Below are positions 26,849 to 34,971 of a stretch of 64,000 bases of DNA, piece by piece. Source of the DNA: Synergistota bacterium (GTDB taxonomy: Bacteria > Synergistota > Synergistia > Synergistales > Synergistaceae). The position numbers and the translations under genes are program-made. The stretch covers positions 1 to 64,000 of the forward strand of contig JAEXGR010000007.1 of the NCBI GenBank assembly GCA_023450745.1. The letters run 5' to 3'. The first letter of the stretch is position 1. Each line of letters opens with the position of its first letter. Under the pieces are notes generated by a model. That model did no database searches. It was not told where the DNA came from and saw nothing but the letters and a program-made list of their open reading frames with translations.

Positions 26849-28075
26849 TTAGGCGAAAAGCTTTACCAGTACGTTTATCACTACCACATTGACGATGTCG
26901 ATGAAGAAAGCGCCCACCGCCGCCACCGCGAAGAAGGCGTCGGTGGCCATGCCGTATTTCGCGCAGACGGCTTCCATGTTGGCGATCGCGTTGGGAGTCG
27001 CGCCCAGACCGAAGCCGGCGTGCCCGGAGGCGATGACGGCCGCCTGATAGTCGCCGCCGGTGAGCGGGAACGTCACGTAAAAGGCGAAGACCGCCATCAG
27101 CAGCGTCTGGAAAAGCAGAATCGCAAGCAGCGGCGCGGCGAGGTCTTTAAGCTGCGAGAGATCCACCGACATCAGCGCGAAGGCGAGGAAGAAGGAGAGA
27201 CAGGCCCCGCTGATATGCTTGACGATGCGCGGGTTGACGCGCAGGAAATTCACGCGGTCGCCAAGGTTGCGCAACAGCACTCCGGCGGTGAGGGCGATGG
27301 CGTAAGCGGGGATGAAGATGTTTCTTTCGCCCAGTGCGCCGCCGAGCCACATGCCGACACTCACCGCGAAGGTGATCTGAAAGATGGTCATCAGAATGGA
27401 GTGCGTATTTATCTCTTCGCCCCTGTCGCCGAAGCTGAATACGTCGGGGATCATATTTTTCCGGTAGCCGGTCTCAAGGTTCACCTCGCGCGCCAGCGAG
27501 CGCCCTTTGATGAGCCGTTCCGCCAACGGCCCGCCAAGCAGCGAGCCCGCGACCACGCCGAAGGTCGCGCAGGCAATCGCCGTCGCCTGTACGCCGGCGA
27601 GTCCGAAAACCTTGCCAATCTCATCGGCGAAAACGAGCCCCGTGCCGTGGCCGCCGGTCATGGTAGCGGAGCCGGCGAGTACCGCCAGCGCCGGCGGCAG
27701 TCCCGTAAATCCGCCGATCGCGAGCGCGGCGGCGTTCTGGAGCAACGCGAGCACGGCGGCAGCCAGCAGCAGCTTAAAGGCGATACGGCCTCCCCTTTTC
27801 ATCAGCCCGACGCTGGCCCCAAGGCCGATCGTCGTGAAGAAGGCGATCATAAAGGGTTCAAGCAGCGTCAGGTCAAATTCAAAGGCCACCCGCGAACCGA
27901 GCGCGAGCCGCAGGACGGCAAAGAGCAGGCCGCCCGCCACCGCGGGCGGGATGTTGTAGCGGATGAGGAATTTTACGCGGCGGCAGAGGTTTACTCCGAG
28001 CCAGTAAAGGACGGAGGCGAAGGCCATCGTCTGCACGAAATCCATCTTTATCATAAAAATATCAGCCATTTTCAT
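26849..28075 (-). CDS. gltS: Sodium/glutamate symporter GltS, copy 2
   Basis: This 408-residue inner-membrane carrier of about ten spans imports glutamate with Na+. Family signatures are IPPAVAGGLLFAVL, the re-entrant loop SATMTGGHGTGLVFAD, TFGVVAGSLLGGPLAERLI and the second loop ASGHAGFGLGATPNAIANMEAV. It starts seven bases after the other GltS gene and is the last gene of the operon that begins at 32060. The two copies share architecture but differ widely in sequence, so they may take different acidic amino acids (L- versus D-, or glutamate versus a relative). Confidence 0.9.
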   Translation of the reverse strand: MKMADIFMIKMDFVQTMAFASVLYWLGVNLCRRVKFLIRYNIPPAVAGGLLFAVLRLALGSRVAFEFDLTLLEPFMIAFFTTIGLGASVGLMKRGGRIAFKLLLAAAVLALLQNAAALAIGGFTGLPPALAVLAGSATMTGGHGTGLVFADEIGKVFGLAGVQATAIACATFGVVAGSLLGGPLAERLIKGRSLAREVNLETGYRKNMIPDVFSFGDRGEEINTHSILMTIFQITFAVSVGMWLGGALGERNIFIPAYAIALTAGVLLRNLGDRVNFLRVNPRIVKHISGACLSFFLAFALMSVDLSQLKDLAAPLLAILLFQTLLMAVFAFYVTFPLTGGDYQAAVIASGHAGFGLGATPNAIANMEAVCAKYGMATDAFFAVAAVGAFFIDIVNVVVINVLVKLFA

Positions 28076-28082
28076 AACCTCC

Positions 28083-29288
28083 TTACAGCATAGCGACGAA
28101 GCTCTGGATCACGATCGCGTTGACAATGTCGATGAAGAAGGCCCCGACGATGGAGACGACGAAGAACGCCCGCGGCGCGGGACCGTAGTTGCTGGTGATG
28201 GCGTCCATATTGGCGATCGCGTTGGGCGTCGCGCCCAGGCCGAAGCCGCAGTGGCCGCCCGCGATGACGGCCGCTGTATAGTCGCGCCGCATAATGTTGA
28301 AGGTCACGAAGTAGGCGTAGCCGCCCATCAGAATGGTTTCGCCAAGAAGGATCACCGCCATCGGCCCCGCGAGGTCGGCGAGCTGCCACAGCTTGAGCGA
28401 CATCAGCGAAAGCGCGAGGAAGAGCGACAGGGCGACCGCGCCGATGGTATCGGCAAGCCGCAGGTGCACCTTGTACAGGCCGCTCATGTCGCTGAGGTTT
28501 CTGATGAAGATGCCGACGAAGAGCGCGCAGAGATAGGTCGGCAGCTGGATGCCCACTTTGACCAGCCCCTCGTAGATAAAGGCGCCGACGCTCATGGCGA
28601 TCGTGATCTGCATCAGGGTCGTCATCAGTACGGAGGCGGAAACGGGGCCGTCCGAAGCGGGGTCGAGGCTCTCGTCGACGGTGTCGTACGTCATTTCGTC
28701 CGCGTTGAGGTGTGATTTTGCGAGGCGGTTGCGCTCGATGAGGCGTCGCGCCACCGGGCCGCCGAGTATCGACCCCATGACGAGGCCGAAGGTCGCGGCG
28801 GCCATCGCCAGCTCCATGCCGCCGGAAAGGCCGTATTGTTTTTCAAAAAGGTTCGCGTAGACCGCGCCGGTGCCGTGACCGCCCGACATGGTGATCGAGC
28901 CGGCCAGCATCCCCAGCAGCGGATGTATCCCCGTGACGTAGGAAAGCGCCACCGCCAGCACGTCTTGGAGAAGCACCAGCACGGAGGCGACGACGAGAAA
29001 GATAAAGACCTGCGGGCCGCCCTGCCGGAGCATCTTAAAGCTCGCGGCCAGTCCGATGCTCGTAAAAAAGGTTATCATCAGGGGGTCTTTGACAAGCATG
29101 TCGAAGTTGAAAGAAAAGCTGTCCTTGAGCGCCCAGCTCGCGAGCGCAAAGATCACGCCGCCGATCACCGGGGCCGGGATGTTGTACTTGCCCAGGAACG
29201 ATACCCGCTTCCGAAGAAACATCCCCAGCCAGAGAATGGCGGTCGCGAACGCCACCGTCTCGACAAGATTAAAGTTGAGCTCTGTCAT
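28083..29288 (-). CDS. gltS: Sodium/glutamate symporter GltS, copy 1
   Basis: This 401-residue carrier is homologous to the next gene, with IPAPVIGGVIFALASW, SITMSGGHGTGAVYAN, TFGLVMGSILGGPVARRLIE and AGGHCGFGLGATPNAIANMDAI. The ATG at 29288 overlaps the ROK stop as ATGA, so it is translationally coupled to the enzymes upstream. The central loop (LDPASDGPVSASVL) is longer and more acidic than in the second copy. Confidence 0.9.
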   Translation of the reverse strand: MTELNFNLVETVAFATAILWLGMFLRKRVSFLGKYNIPAPVIGGVIFALASWALKDSFSFNFDMLVKDPLMITFFTSIGLAASFKMLRQGGPQVFIFLVVASVLVLLQDVLAVALSYVTGIHPLLGMLAGSITMSGGHGTGAVYANLFEKQYGLSGGMELAMAAATFGLVMGSILGGPVARRLIERNRLAKSHLNADEMTYDTVDESLDPASDGPVSASVLMTTLMQITIAMSVGAFIYEGLVKVGIQLPTYLCALFVGIFIRNLSDMSGLYKVHLRLADTIGAVALSLFLALSLMSLKLWQLADLAGPMAVILLGETILMGGYAYFVTFNIMRRDYTAAVIAGGHCGFGLGATPNAIANMDAITSNYGPAPRAFFVVSIVGAFFIDIVNAIVIQSFVAML

Positions 29289-30208
29289 TCCTTACACATC
29301 TCCCGTCCTAGAGAAGCGGCGCCAATGACCGCGGCGGCGCCTCCAAGTTTTGATATTTTCAAATCAAAAACAGGTCTGAACGGAACGGGCAGATATTTCT
29401 CGACCCTGCCGCGGAGCTCGTCTGCGAGCCCCTCCGCCAGACTCATACCGCCGCTGATAATAACCGCCTCGGGGTCCAAAGTCACAAACAGCGAGGAGAC
29501 GCCGCGCGCGAGCGCCTCGAGAGCCGGCTCAAGAAGCCCGGCCGCCGTTTGATCGGCATGGCGCATCTCCCAGATTTCGCGAAAGCCGCCCGGCAGGCCG
29601 AGGGCCGCGGCGCGGCGTTCTATCCAGTCGGCGGAGGCCGATTCTTCAAGGTGCCCCCGGCCGCCGCAGCCGCAGCCGCGAAGCGAGGGGTCGCCGCTGA
29701 CCGCGATATGCCCGCATTCCCCCGCCATTCCGCGCGCGCCGGAAAGAAGCCTGCCGTTCGCCACGAGGCCGGCGCCGATGCCGGTCCCCAGCGTGAGCAC
29801 CGCGTAGTCGGCCATCCCGCGGGCGGCCCCGGCGGCCCCCTCTCCAAGCGCCGCGCAGTTGGCGTCGTTTTCCATACGGATGTCGGCCTTTACGCCGCGC
29901 GCCTGAAGGTTCGCCGAAATCATTTTGCCAAGAGAGACCCCGTCGCAGCCGGTGAAATTCGTGAGCCTGAGGATACGGCTCCGTTCCCGGTTGACAAAGC
30001 CGGGGATGCCTATCCCCACGAAGCACTCGTCGCCGGGGGCTGCCCACAGCAAGATCAGCTCCTCAAGGGTGCGGATTACGCTTAGGATGTCTCTTTTTTC
30101 CGGAGTGGAGACGGTCACCGGCGAGGCTATCCGCGGCGGCTCTTCCGAAAAATCCACCGCCCCCGCCGATACCGTATGGCCCCCGAGGTCGATTCCGATC
30201 CTTTTCAT
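29285..30208 (-). CDS. ROK-family sugar kinase / regulator-like protein
   Basis: This 307-residue ASKHA-fold protein has GIDLGGHTVSAGAV at the start, ENDANCAALGEGAAG, LTLGTGIGAGLVANG and the zinc-loop region GCGCGGRGHLE. ROK enzymes phosphorylate glucose, N-acetylglucosamine, N-acetylmannosamine and similar sugars. In the zinc motif CxCGxxGC the last cysteine is histidine here, which may still bind metal. There is no N-terminal helix-turn-helix, so it is a kinase and not an NagC-type repressor. I choose ATG 30208, which forms TGATG with the DppA stop; a longer frame to 30238 lies inside dppA. Confidence 0.85.
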   Translation of the reverse strand: MKRIGIDLGGHTVSAGAVDFSEEPPRIASPVTVSTPEKRDILSVIRTLEELILLWAAPGDECFVGIGIPGFVNRERSRILRLTNFTGCDGVSLGKMISANLQARGVKADIRMENDANCAALGEGAAGAARGMADYAVLTLGTGIGAGLVANGRLLSGARGMAGECGHIAVSGDPSLRGCGCGGRGHLEESASADWIERRAAALGLPGGFREIWEMRHADQTAAGLLEPALEALARGVSSLFVTLDPEAVIISGGMSLAEGLADELRGRVEKYLPVPFRPVFDLKISKLGGAAAVIGAASLGREMCKE

Positions 30209-31044
30209 CAATAAGCGGCAAGCGTCCCCGCCGCGCACTCCATCACGGAGTAGAGGAAGCGGCGCAGTTCGAGGACCTCCTCCGTCTCAAAACGCAGGGT
30301 CCGGGCCGCCGTTCTCACCGCCCCCGGCACCAGCGAGGCGGCGTCGGTCTGCAGGGTGTTCATCAGCGTCACCTCCAGCAGATAGGGCGACGCGGCCGTG
30401 AAGGGGGTGAATTCGCCCTTTTTCAGGCGTTCCATCGCCCTCCGCACGCCGGAGTAAAGCAGCTCCGCGCTGCTTTCCGGCGTCAGGCAGAGCGCGGCGG
30501 CGCGTCCCAGCCCCTCTTTTACGGAGCAGGTCACCAGCCGCGGCCCCAGCAGGCTTTCGGCCTCCATGCAGAGCGCGTCGTCGCCGCTTGCCATAATGAC
30601 CGGCACTCCCAGCGCGCCGCAGAGGAGCGCGTTGACGCCCGTCTCCCCCATCTTCCGGCCGTTTACGGCGAGGCCGTATATCGTATGCTGGTCAAAGGTG
30701 TGATCGAGCACCGCCTTCTCGGTGCCCGCCATCGCGTGATATCCTAAAAATATCGCGGCGTCGCAGCCGCGCGCGCCCTCTGCCATGCCGAGCAGCTTCG
30801 GCGCGCCCGTGATCAGCCGCACCTCGCCGCCGAACTTCGCGATATCCAGATTCGTCATCGTACAGTGCGAGTCGTTGACCACCACGCATTCGGCCCCGGA
30901 GTCGAGAGCGGCCTTCACGGCGGCGGAAACGTCGGCGGCCTGCATCGCCCTCCCAAAGCCGTACTGAGGCTTTGAACAGTCCACCTGCGCGGCGCTGACG
31001 ACGCCCGTGGAGCCCTCCATATCGGAACTTATGTAAATTTTCAT
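30208..31044 (-). CDS. dppA: D-aminopeptidase DppA (M55 family)
   Basis: This zinc peptidase of 278 residues cleaves D-amino-acid peptides such as D-Ala-D-Ala. The metal ligands fit the Bacillus enzyme closely: Asp8 and Glu10 in SSDMEGSTGV, His60 in NDSHCTMTN, His103 in LGYHAMAG and Glu134 in KMGETGVNAL. I choose ATG 31044, which has GGAGGG seven bases upstream and overlaps the stop of the flavoprotein gene (TGATG). It acts in the cytoplasm. Together with a ROK kinase and two glutamate carriers it suggests use of peptidoglycan-derived peptides and sugars. Confidence 0.9.
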   Translation of the reverse strand: MKIYISSDMEGSTGVVSAAQVDCSKPQYGFGRAMQAADVSAAVKAALDSGAECVVVNDSHCTMTNLDIAKFGGEVRLITGAPKLLGMAEGARGCDAAIFLGYHAMAGTEKAVLDHTFDQHTIYGLAVNGRKMGETGVNALLCGALGVPVIMASGDDALCMEAESLLGPRLVTCSVKEGLGRAAALCLTPESSAELLYSGVRRAMERLKKGEFTPFTAASPYLLEVTLMNTLQTDAASLVPGAVRTAARTLRFETEEVLELRRFLYSVMECAAGTLAAY

Positions 31045-32060
31045 CAAACAGCCCTCCATTTATCAAGGAAGCCGGCGTCGGCCAAAAGCGGCCTGCCGAC
31101 GCCGATAAGGTCGCAGCATTTATCCGCGAGCAGCCGTTCCGCAACGCCTACGCCGCGGATACCGCCGGTGCATTCCACCGGGATTTTCCCGCCGACAGCC
31201 TCGCGGACCGCCGCGGCGTAGGGGGCGAAATAGGCGCCGTCCGTCCGCGCCGCCCCGTAGCCGCAGAGGTTGCCGGAGACGCTCAGCAGATCGACGCCAA
31301 GCGCCGCGAGCTCGCGGGCTGCGGCCCGCGTATCCCAGGCGGACAGGCCGCGCGGCCTTTCGTCCGGCAGAACGTCCGCCGCTCCGAGCCTCACGGATAC
31401 CAGCGCGTCGGGCAGGGTCCGGCGCACGGCGTCGGTGATCTCATAGAGAAAACGCGCGCGTCTATACCCCGTGCCGCCGTAGGCGTCGTCGCGCAGGTTC
31501 GTCAGGGGGCTCAGGAACTGCCCCGCCAGGTAGCCGTGCGCGGCGTGTATCATGACGCCGCCGTAGCCCGCCGTCTTCACCAGGCGTTCGGCGGCGGCGG
31601 CAAAATCTTCCACAATCCTTTTGATCTCCGTGAGAGACAGTTTCTCCGGCTCCCGCGATAGCCCCTCCCAGACCGGCCCCACTTTCACGCCGGACGGCGA
31701 AAGGCAGCGGAATCCCTCCGTCTCAAATACCGCGGCGCTTGCGAGGTTGGCTCCGCCGTGGTTTATCTGGGCGACGGCGGTCTTACCGCCCTCCTTGATC
31801 AGCGCTGCGATCTTCGCGTGCGCGGCGGCCGCTTCATCGCGGTCGGCAAGGAATTGCTCCGGCCGGACGCGGCCGGTAGGGTTCACCGCGTGGTGCTCCA
31901 CATTGACAAGGGAAACGCCGGAGGCGGCGATTTTCCCGTATACCTCAAGCGACCGCTCCGTGGGCAGCCCCGCGCGGTCTCCCGAAGAGGAGGCCAGCGG
32001 AGCCGCGCAGAGGCGGTTTGCCAGCCGCCTTCCCCGCAGTTCAAAAGCGTCGAAGAGCAT
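31044..32060 (-). CDS. Old yellow enzyme-family NADH:flavin oxidoreductase (short form)
   Basis: This 338-residue FMN-binding TIM barrel has the family segments AQINHGGANL, GYGGVMIHAAHGYLAGQFLSPLTNLRDDAYGG and the phosphate-binding VECTGGIRGVGVAERLLADKCCDLIGVGRPLL. It lacks the C-terminal [4Fe-4S]/FAD domain of the large clostridial enoate reductases. It reduces activated C=C bonds or related groups; the substrate is unknown. It is first in the five-gene operon that runs to 26849, with AGGTG seven bases before ATG 32060. Confidence 0.88.
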   Translation of the reverse strand: MLFDAFELRGRRLANRLCAAPLASSSGDRAGLPTERSLEVYGKIAASGVSLVNVEHHAVNPTGRVRPEQFLADRDEAAAAHAKIAALIKEGGKTAVAQINHGGANLASAAVFETEGFRCLSPSGVKVGPVWEGLSREPEKLSLTEIKRIVEDFAAAAERLVKTAGYGGVMIHAAHGYLAGQFLSPLTNLRDDAYGGTGYRRARFLYEITDAVRRTLPDALVSVRLGAADVLPDERPRGLSAWDTRAAARELAALGVDLLSVSGNLCGYGAARTDGAYFAPYAAAVREAVGGKIPVECTGGIRGVGVAERLLADKCCDLIGVGRPLLADAGFLDKWRAV

Positions 32061-32109
32061 CCGTCATCACCTCGTTATGATTCACAAAACGTCAGGCCGC
32101 CGCGTTCCG

Positions 32110-32131
32110 CCAAAAACGCCGGTCACGCCGG
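32110..32131 (-). terminator. Terminator of ychF
   Basis: Read on the minus strand: cgccgg, loop cgtga, ccggcg, then TTTTT. It lies eleven bases after the ychF stop and separates ychF from the flavoprotein operon. Confidence 0.8.
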
Positions 32132-32141
32132 CGGCGCCTTG

Positions 32142-33236
32142 CTAAACGTTGAAGCGTATTTCGATCATGTCCCCGTCTTTGACGAGGTATTCCTTTCCTT
32201 CGAGGCGAAGCACCCCCGCCTTGCGGCACTCGTCAAAGGAGTGGGCGTATTTCATATAATCGTCGTAAGCCACGACCTGCGCGCGAATAAAGCCGCGCGC
32301 GAGGTCCGAATGTATCGTTCCCGCCGCGTCGACGGCGGTCTCGCCGTTGTGGAGCGTCCAGGCGCGCACCTCGTCGGGGCCGGAGGTGAAGAAGCTGATG
32401 AGGCCGAGCACGCGGTACGCCTCCTCAATAAGGCGCTCGCGCCCCGGTTCGGTGATGTTGAGTCCCTCGGTAAATTCGGCGGCCTCTTCGGGAGTGAGGT
32501 CCATAATGTCCATTTCCAGGCTGCCGTAGAGGGTGCAGAGCTTTACCCCGTTCGCCTCGGCCCTTTTTTTCAGTTCGTCCCACTTCGGGATTTTCGCCTC
32601 TTCGTTCTGGCTCTCGTCGAGGTTCAGCAGGATTATCTGCGGCTTCGAGGTGACGAAGGCAAATCCGCGCAGCTGCCGTCTTTCTTCCGGCCGCAGCTCG
32701 ATGCTGGAAAGCGGGCGCTCCTCCATAAGGCAGTCGTAGCATTTTTCCAGCAGCGCCTTTTCTTTGTCCTCGTCGGGCGTCAGCTTTTTTTTCGCGCGGA
32801 GCTTGCCGAGGCGGTTATCGATGACGGCGAGGTCGCGGAAGATGAGTTCGTTATCCAGAATGTCCCAATCGCGCACCGGGTCCACCGAGCCCTCGGGGTG
32901 CTCCACCGAAGGGTTGGCGAAGCAGCGAATCACCTGGATGAGGGCATCCGCGTCGGCGACGAAGGAGAGGAAGGCGTTGCCCAGCCCCTCGCCCTTGCCG
33001 GCGCCGCGCGACAGCCCCGCGAGGTCGACAAATTCCACCTGCGCGGGGGTCTCTTTGCGCGGCGCGTTGATCTTTACCAGTTCGTCAAAACGTTTGTCCG
33101 GTACGGAGACGACCGCCTTGTTGGGATCGGTCTTTCCTCCCGCGTAGGGCTTTACCTCCGCGCCCGCTCTCGTTATCACGTTAAATACTGTCGACTTCCC
33201 GCTCAGGGGCAGCCCGACGATTCCGCAGTGCAGCAT
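32142..33236 (-). CDS. ychF: Redox-regulated ribosome-binding ATPase YchF
   Basis: This universal OBG-family P-loop protein of 364 residues binds the ribosome and prefers ATP to GTP. It has the walker motif GLPLSGKST, the G3 region DLAGLSRGAGKGEGLGN, and LLNLDES in place of the NKxD guanine-specificity motif. A TGS domain closes the C-terminus, with DLARGFIRAQVVAYDDYMKY and YLVKDGDMIEIRFNV. GGAG lies nine bases before ATG 33236. It is monocistronic. Confidence 0.95.
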   Translation of the reverse strand: MLHCGIVGLPLSGKSTVFNVITRAGAEVKPYAGGKTDPNKAVVSVPDKRFDELVKINAPRKETPAQVEFVDLAGLSRGAGKGEGLGNAFLSFVADADALIQVIRCFANPSVEHPEGSVDPVRDWDILDNELIFRDLAVIDNRLGKLRAKKKLTPDEDKEKALLEKCYDCLMEERPLSSIELRPEERRQLRGFAFVTSKPQIILLNLDESQNEEAKIPKWDELKKRAEANGVKLCTLYGSLEMDIMDLTPEEAAEFTEGLNITEPGRERLIEEAYRVLGLISFFTSGPDEVRAWTLHNGETAVDAAGTIHSDLARGFIRAQVVAYDDYMKYAHSFDECRKAGVLRLEGKEYLVKDGDMIEIRFNV

Positions 33237-33346
33237 CTATATCAACTCCATATTTTTATACATCTCTGTAAGAGTTTACTATAATTGAGGAGCCGGGGCA
33301 ATTAACCGAAATAATTTTATTGGCTGAGTGGCTCGCCGGCGCCGGC

Positions 33347-33381
33347 AAAAAAACAGCGCCTCCGTAAGAAACAGAAGCGCC
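33347..33381 (-). terminator. Terminator of the BMP-type binding-protein gene
   Basis: On the minus strand gcgcttc (33380-33374) pairs with gaggcgc (one G-U), followed by TG and a run of seven T (33353-33347). It lies 31 bases after the stop codon. Confidence 0.75.
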
Positions 33382-33411
33382 GGTAATATATACGGGATGC
33401 GCCGAGCGGCG

Positions 33412-34440
33412 CTATTTGACGGAGATGCCCTGATAGTTCGTCTCTTTGATTTTGATAAGGCCGGACGACATCTTTTCTTCCAGTTCGTCGACGCGCTTGC
33501 GGACGTCGATGGGGATGTTTATCTTTGCCTCGCGCGTCCACGTCGAGATATCGATACATTCCTCGTGCAGGCCAAGGGAAAAGCGGTCTTTGGGAAGCTG
33601 GCCCTGCACGAAACTTTCTATGACCTTATAGATCACATGGCCGCTGCGTTTGACGACGCTGGTCAGCACCATCTCGGGAAAGTCGCTTTCCAGCTCCGTG
33701 TCGACGCCTATCGTCCAGTACCCGCCCTCTTTGGCCCGTTCTATCGCGCCGACGCCGGCCGCGCCGCTAACGCAGAAGATGACATCCGCGCCGGCCCTTT
33801 TGAGCTGCATCGCCGCGCGGGCCGCCTTCGCGCGGTCGGAAAAATCGTGCGTATATTCGTAAAGCACTTCGACGCCGGGGTCGATATACCACGAGCCGGC
33901 GATAAAGCCGCGTTTGAAGCGCTCGACCGGCGGAACCGCTTCCCCAAGGATGATGCCGATTTTCTTATCCGCGTTGATACGCGCCGTATCGTCTCTCACC
34001 GTCATCATCGCGGCGAGCGCGCCGGCGAGAAATCCCCCCTCCTCCTCGCGGAAGACTATCTCGGTGACGCCCTCCGTATTATTCGTGTCAAAAGTGAGGA
34101 ACGAGCAGGCGGGATATTCCCTCATGACTTCGGGAAGGTAGCTGATGTAGGCCGCGGAGGTGATGATGACCAGATCCGACGAGGCGGCAGCCTCCCTGAG
34201 CAGGGGCAGCAGCTTGTCCTTATCGTCAAGGGCGTTGTAGTATTTGGTAGAGACCTTTTTACTGCCGAAACGGACTTGGGCGTTCCTCATCCCTTCAAGG
34301 CAGAGCCAGTTGAAACCGGAGGCGGAGGCGGTGTCGGAACCCTCCAGCATCAGTGCGATCCGCTTCGGCGCCGCGAAGGCGGCGCACTCCATAACCACCA
34401 GCAGAATAAGCGCCGCCGGCAGGATAAGTTTTTTCACCAT
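33412..34440 (-). CDS. BMP/PnrA-family solute-binding protein
   Basis: This 342-residue exported protein has a signal peptide (MVKKLILPAALILLVVMECAAFAA). The mature part begins PKRIALMLEGSDTASASGFNWL and keeps the BMP-family blocks FLTFDTNNTEG, EEEGGFLAGALAAMM, KKIGIILGEAVPPVERFKRGFIAG and DVIFCVSGAAGVGAIERAKEGGYWTIGVDTE. Family members bind purine nucleosides or related ligands for an ABC importer, or act as sensors. No ABC genes adjoin it. The start at ATG 34440 has GAGGAAG eight bases upstream; a longer open frame to 34644 has no site. A TATAAT on this strand at 34503-34498 may serve as its -10 box. Confidence 0.85.
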   Translation of the reverse strand: MVKKLILPAALILLVVMECAAFAAPKRIALMLEGSDTASASGFNWLCLEGMRNAQVRFGSKKVSTKYYNALDDKDKLLPLLREAAASSDLVIITSAAYISYLPEVMREYPACSFLTFDTNNTEGVTEIVFREEEGGFLAGALAAMMTVRDDTARINADKKIGIILGEAVPPVERFKRGFIAGSWYIDPGVEVLYEYTHDFSDRAKAARAAMQLKRAGADVIFCVSGAAGVGAIERAKEGGYWTIGVDTELESDFPEMVLTSVVKRSGHVIYKVIESFVQGQLPKDRFSLGLHEECIDISTWTREAKINIPIDVRKRVDELEEKMSSGLIKIKETNYQGISVK

Positions 34441-34637
34441 CTGAACACTTCCTCTCGTATCACGCAAAGAATATCTTTTTAACAAATTACCGCTATAATT
34501 ATACCCTAGACGGAGGGAACTTACGTGGCCCAAACGCGGCAAAGCTTTTGGAAGAAATAAGGCGCGGGCAAAGTCGGCGAAAGCCGCCGCGGCGGATAAT
34601 TCTTCACGCGTTCGTCCCGGGAACTTGCGGCTCCGCC

Positions 34638-34688
34638 TTGACAAGCCAGGAGCGCTGGCATTAGTATATACTCAAGTTAGACTAAGTT
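34638..34688 (+). promoter_or_regulatory. feoAB promoter with overlapping DtxR/IdeR-like operator
   Basis: TTGACA at 34638-34643, an 18-base spacer and TAGTAT at 34662-34667 form a sigma-70 promoter. The imperfect palindrome aagTTAGaCTAAgtt (34674-34688) lies exactly over the expected start point. TTAG..CTAA half sites are typical of DtxR-family iron repressors, so iron repression of feoAB is likely. Confidence 0.6.
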
Positions 34689-34715
34689 AACATACTCATG
34701 GAGTTGATCCTATAA

Positions 34716-34943
34716 ATGAATCTTATAGAAATGAAGAGCGGGGAACGGGCTGTCATCAAGGTGCTGCCGGAGGGAGAGGCGGCGCAGCGGCTTGAGGCTC
34801 TTGGGCTGCGGAGCGGCAAGGAGATAGAAAAGATATCCTGCATGCCCTTCGGCGGGCCGGTAACGGTGATGCTGGAGGGACGCCATTTCGCCGTATCGCA
34901 CGGCATCGCCGAACATATCGAGATCGAGAAGGCCGGCTCCTGA
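34716..34943 (+). CDS. feoA: Ferrous iron transport protein A
   Basis: This 75-residue SH3-like cytoplasmic protein assists FeoB. The FeoA pattern is present: MNLIEMKSGERAVIKV, then RLEALGLRSGKEIEKISCMPFGGPVTVMLEGRHFAVSHGIAEHIEIE. It is 28 bases upstream of feoB and follows the iron-box promoter at 34638. The ribosome site is weak (ttgatcct). Confidence 0.93.
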   Translation: MNLIEMKSGERAVIKVLPEGEAAQRLEALGLRSGKEIEKISCMPFGGPVTVMLEGRHFAVSHGIAEHIEIEKAGS

Positions 34944-34971
34944 TCGCCTCGGAGGTCGGCGGAGAAGACAG

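Noticed and set aside
31758..33284. 508-codon plus-strand frame across the OYE and ychF genes
   Set aside because: It spans two unrelated minus-strand genes and a terminator, so it is an artefact of codon bias.
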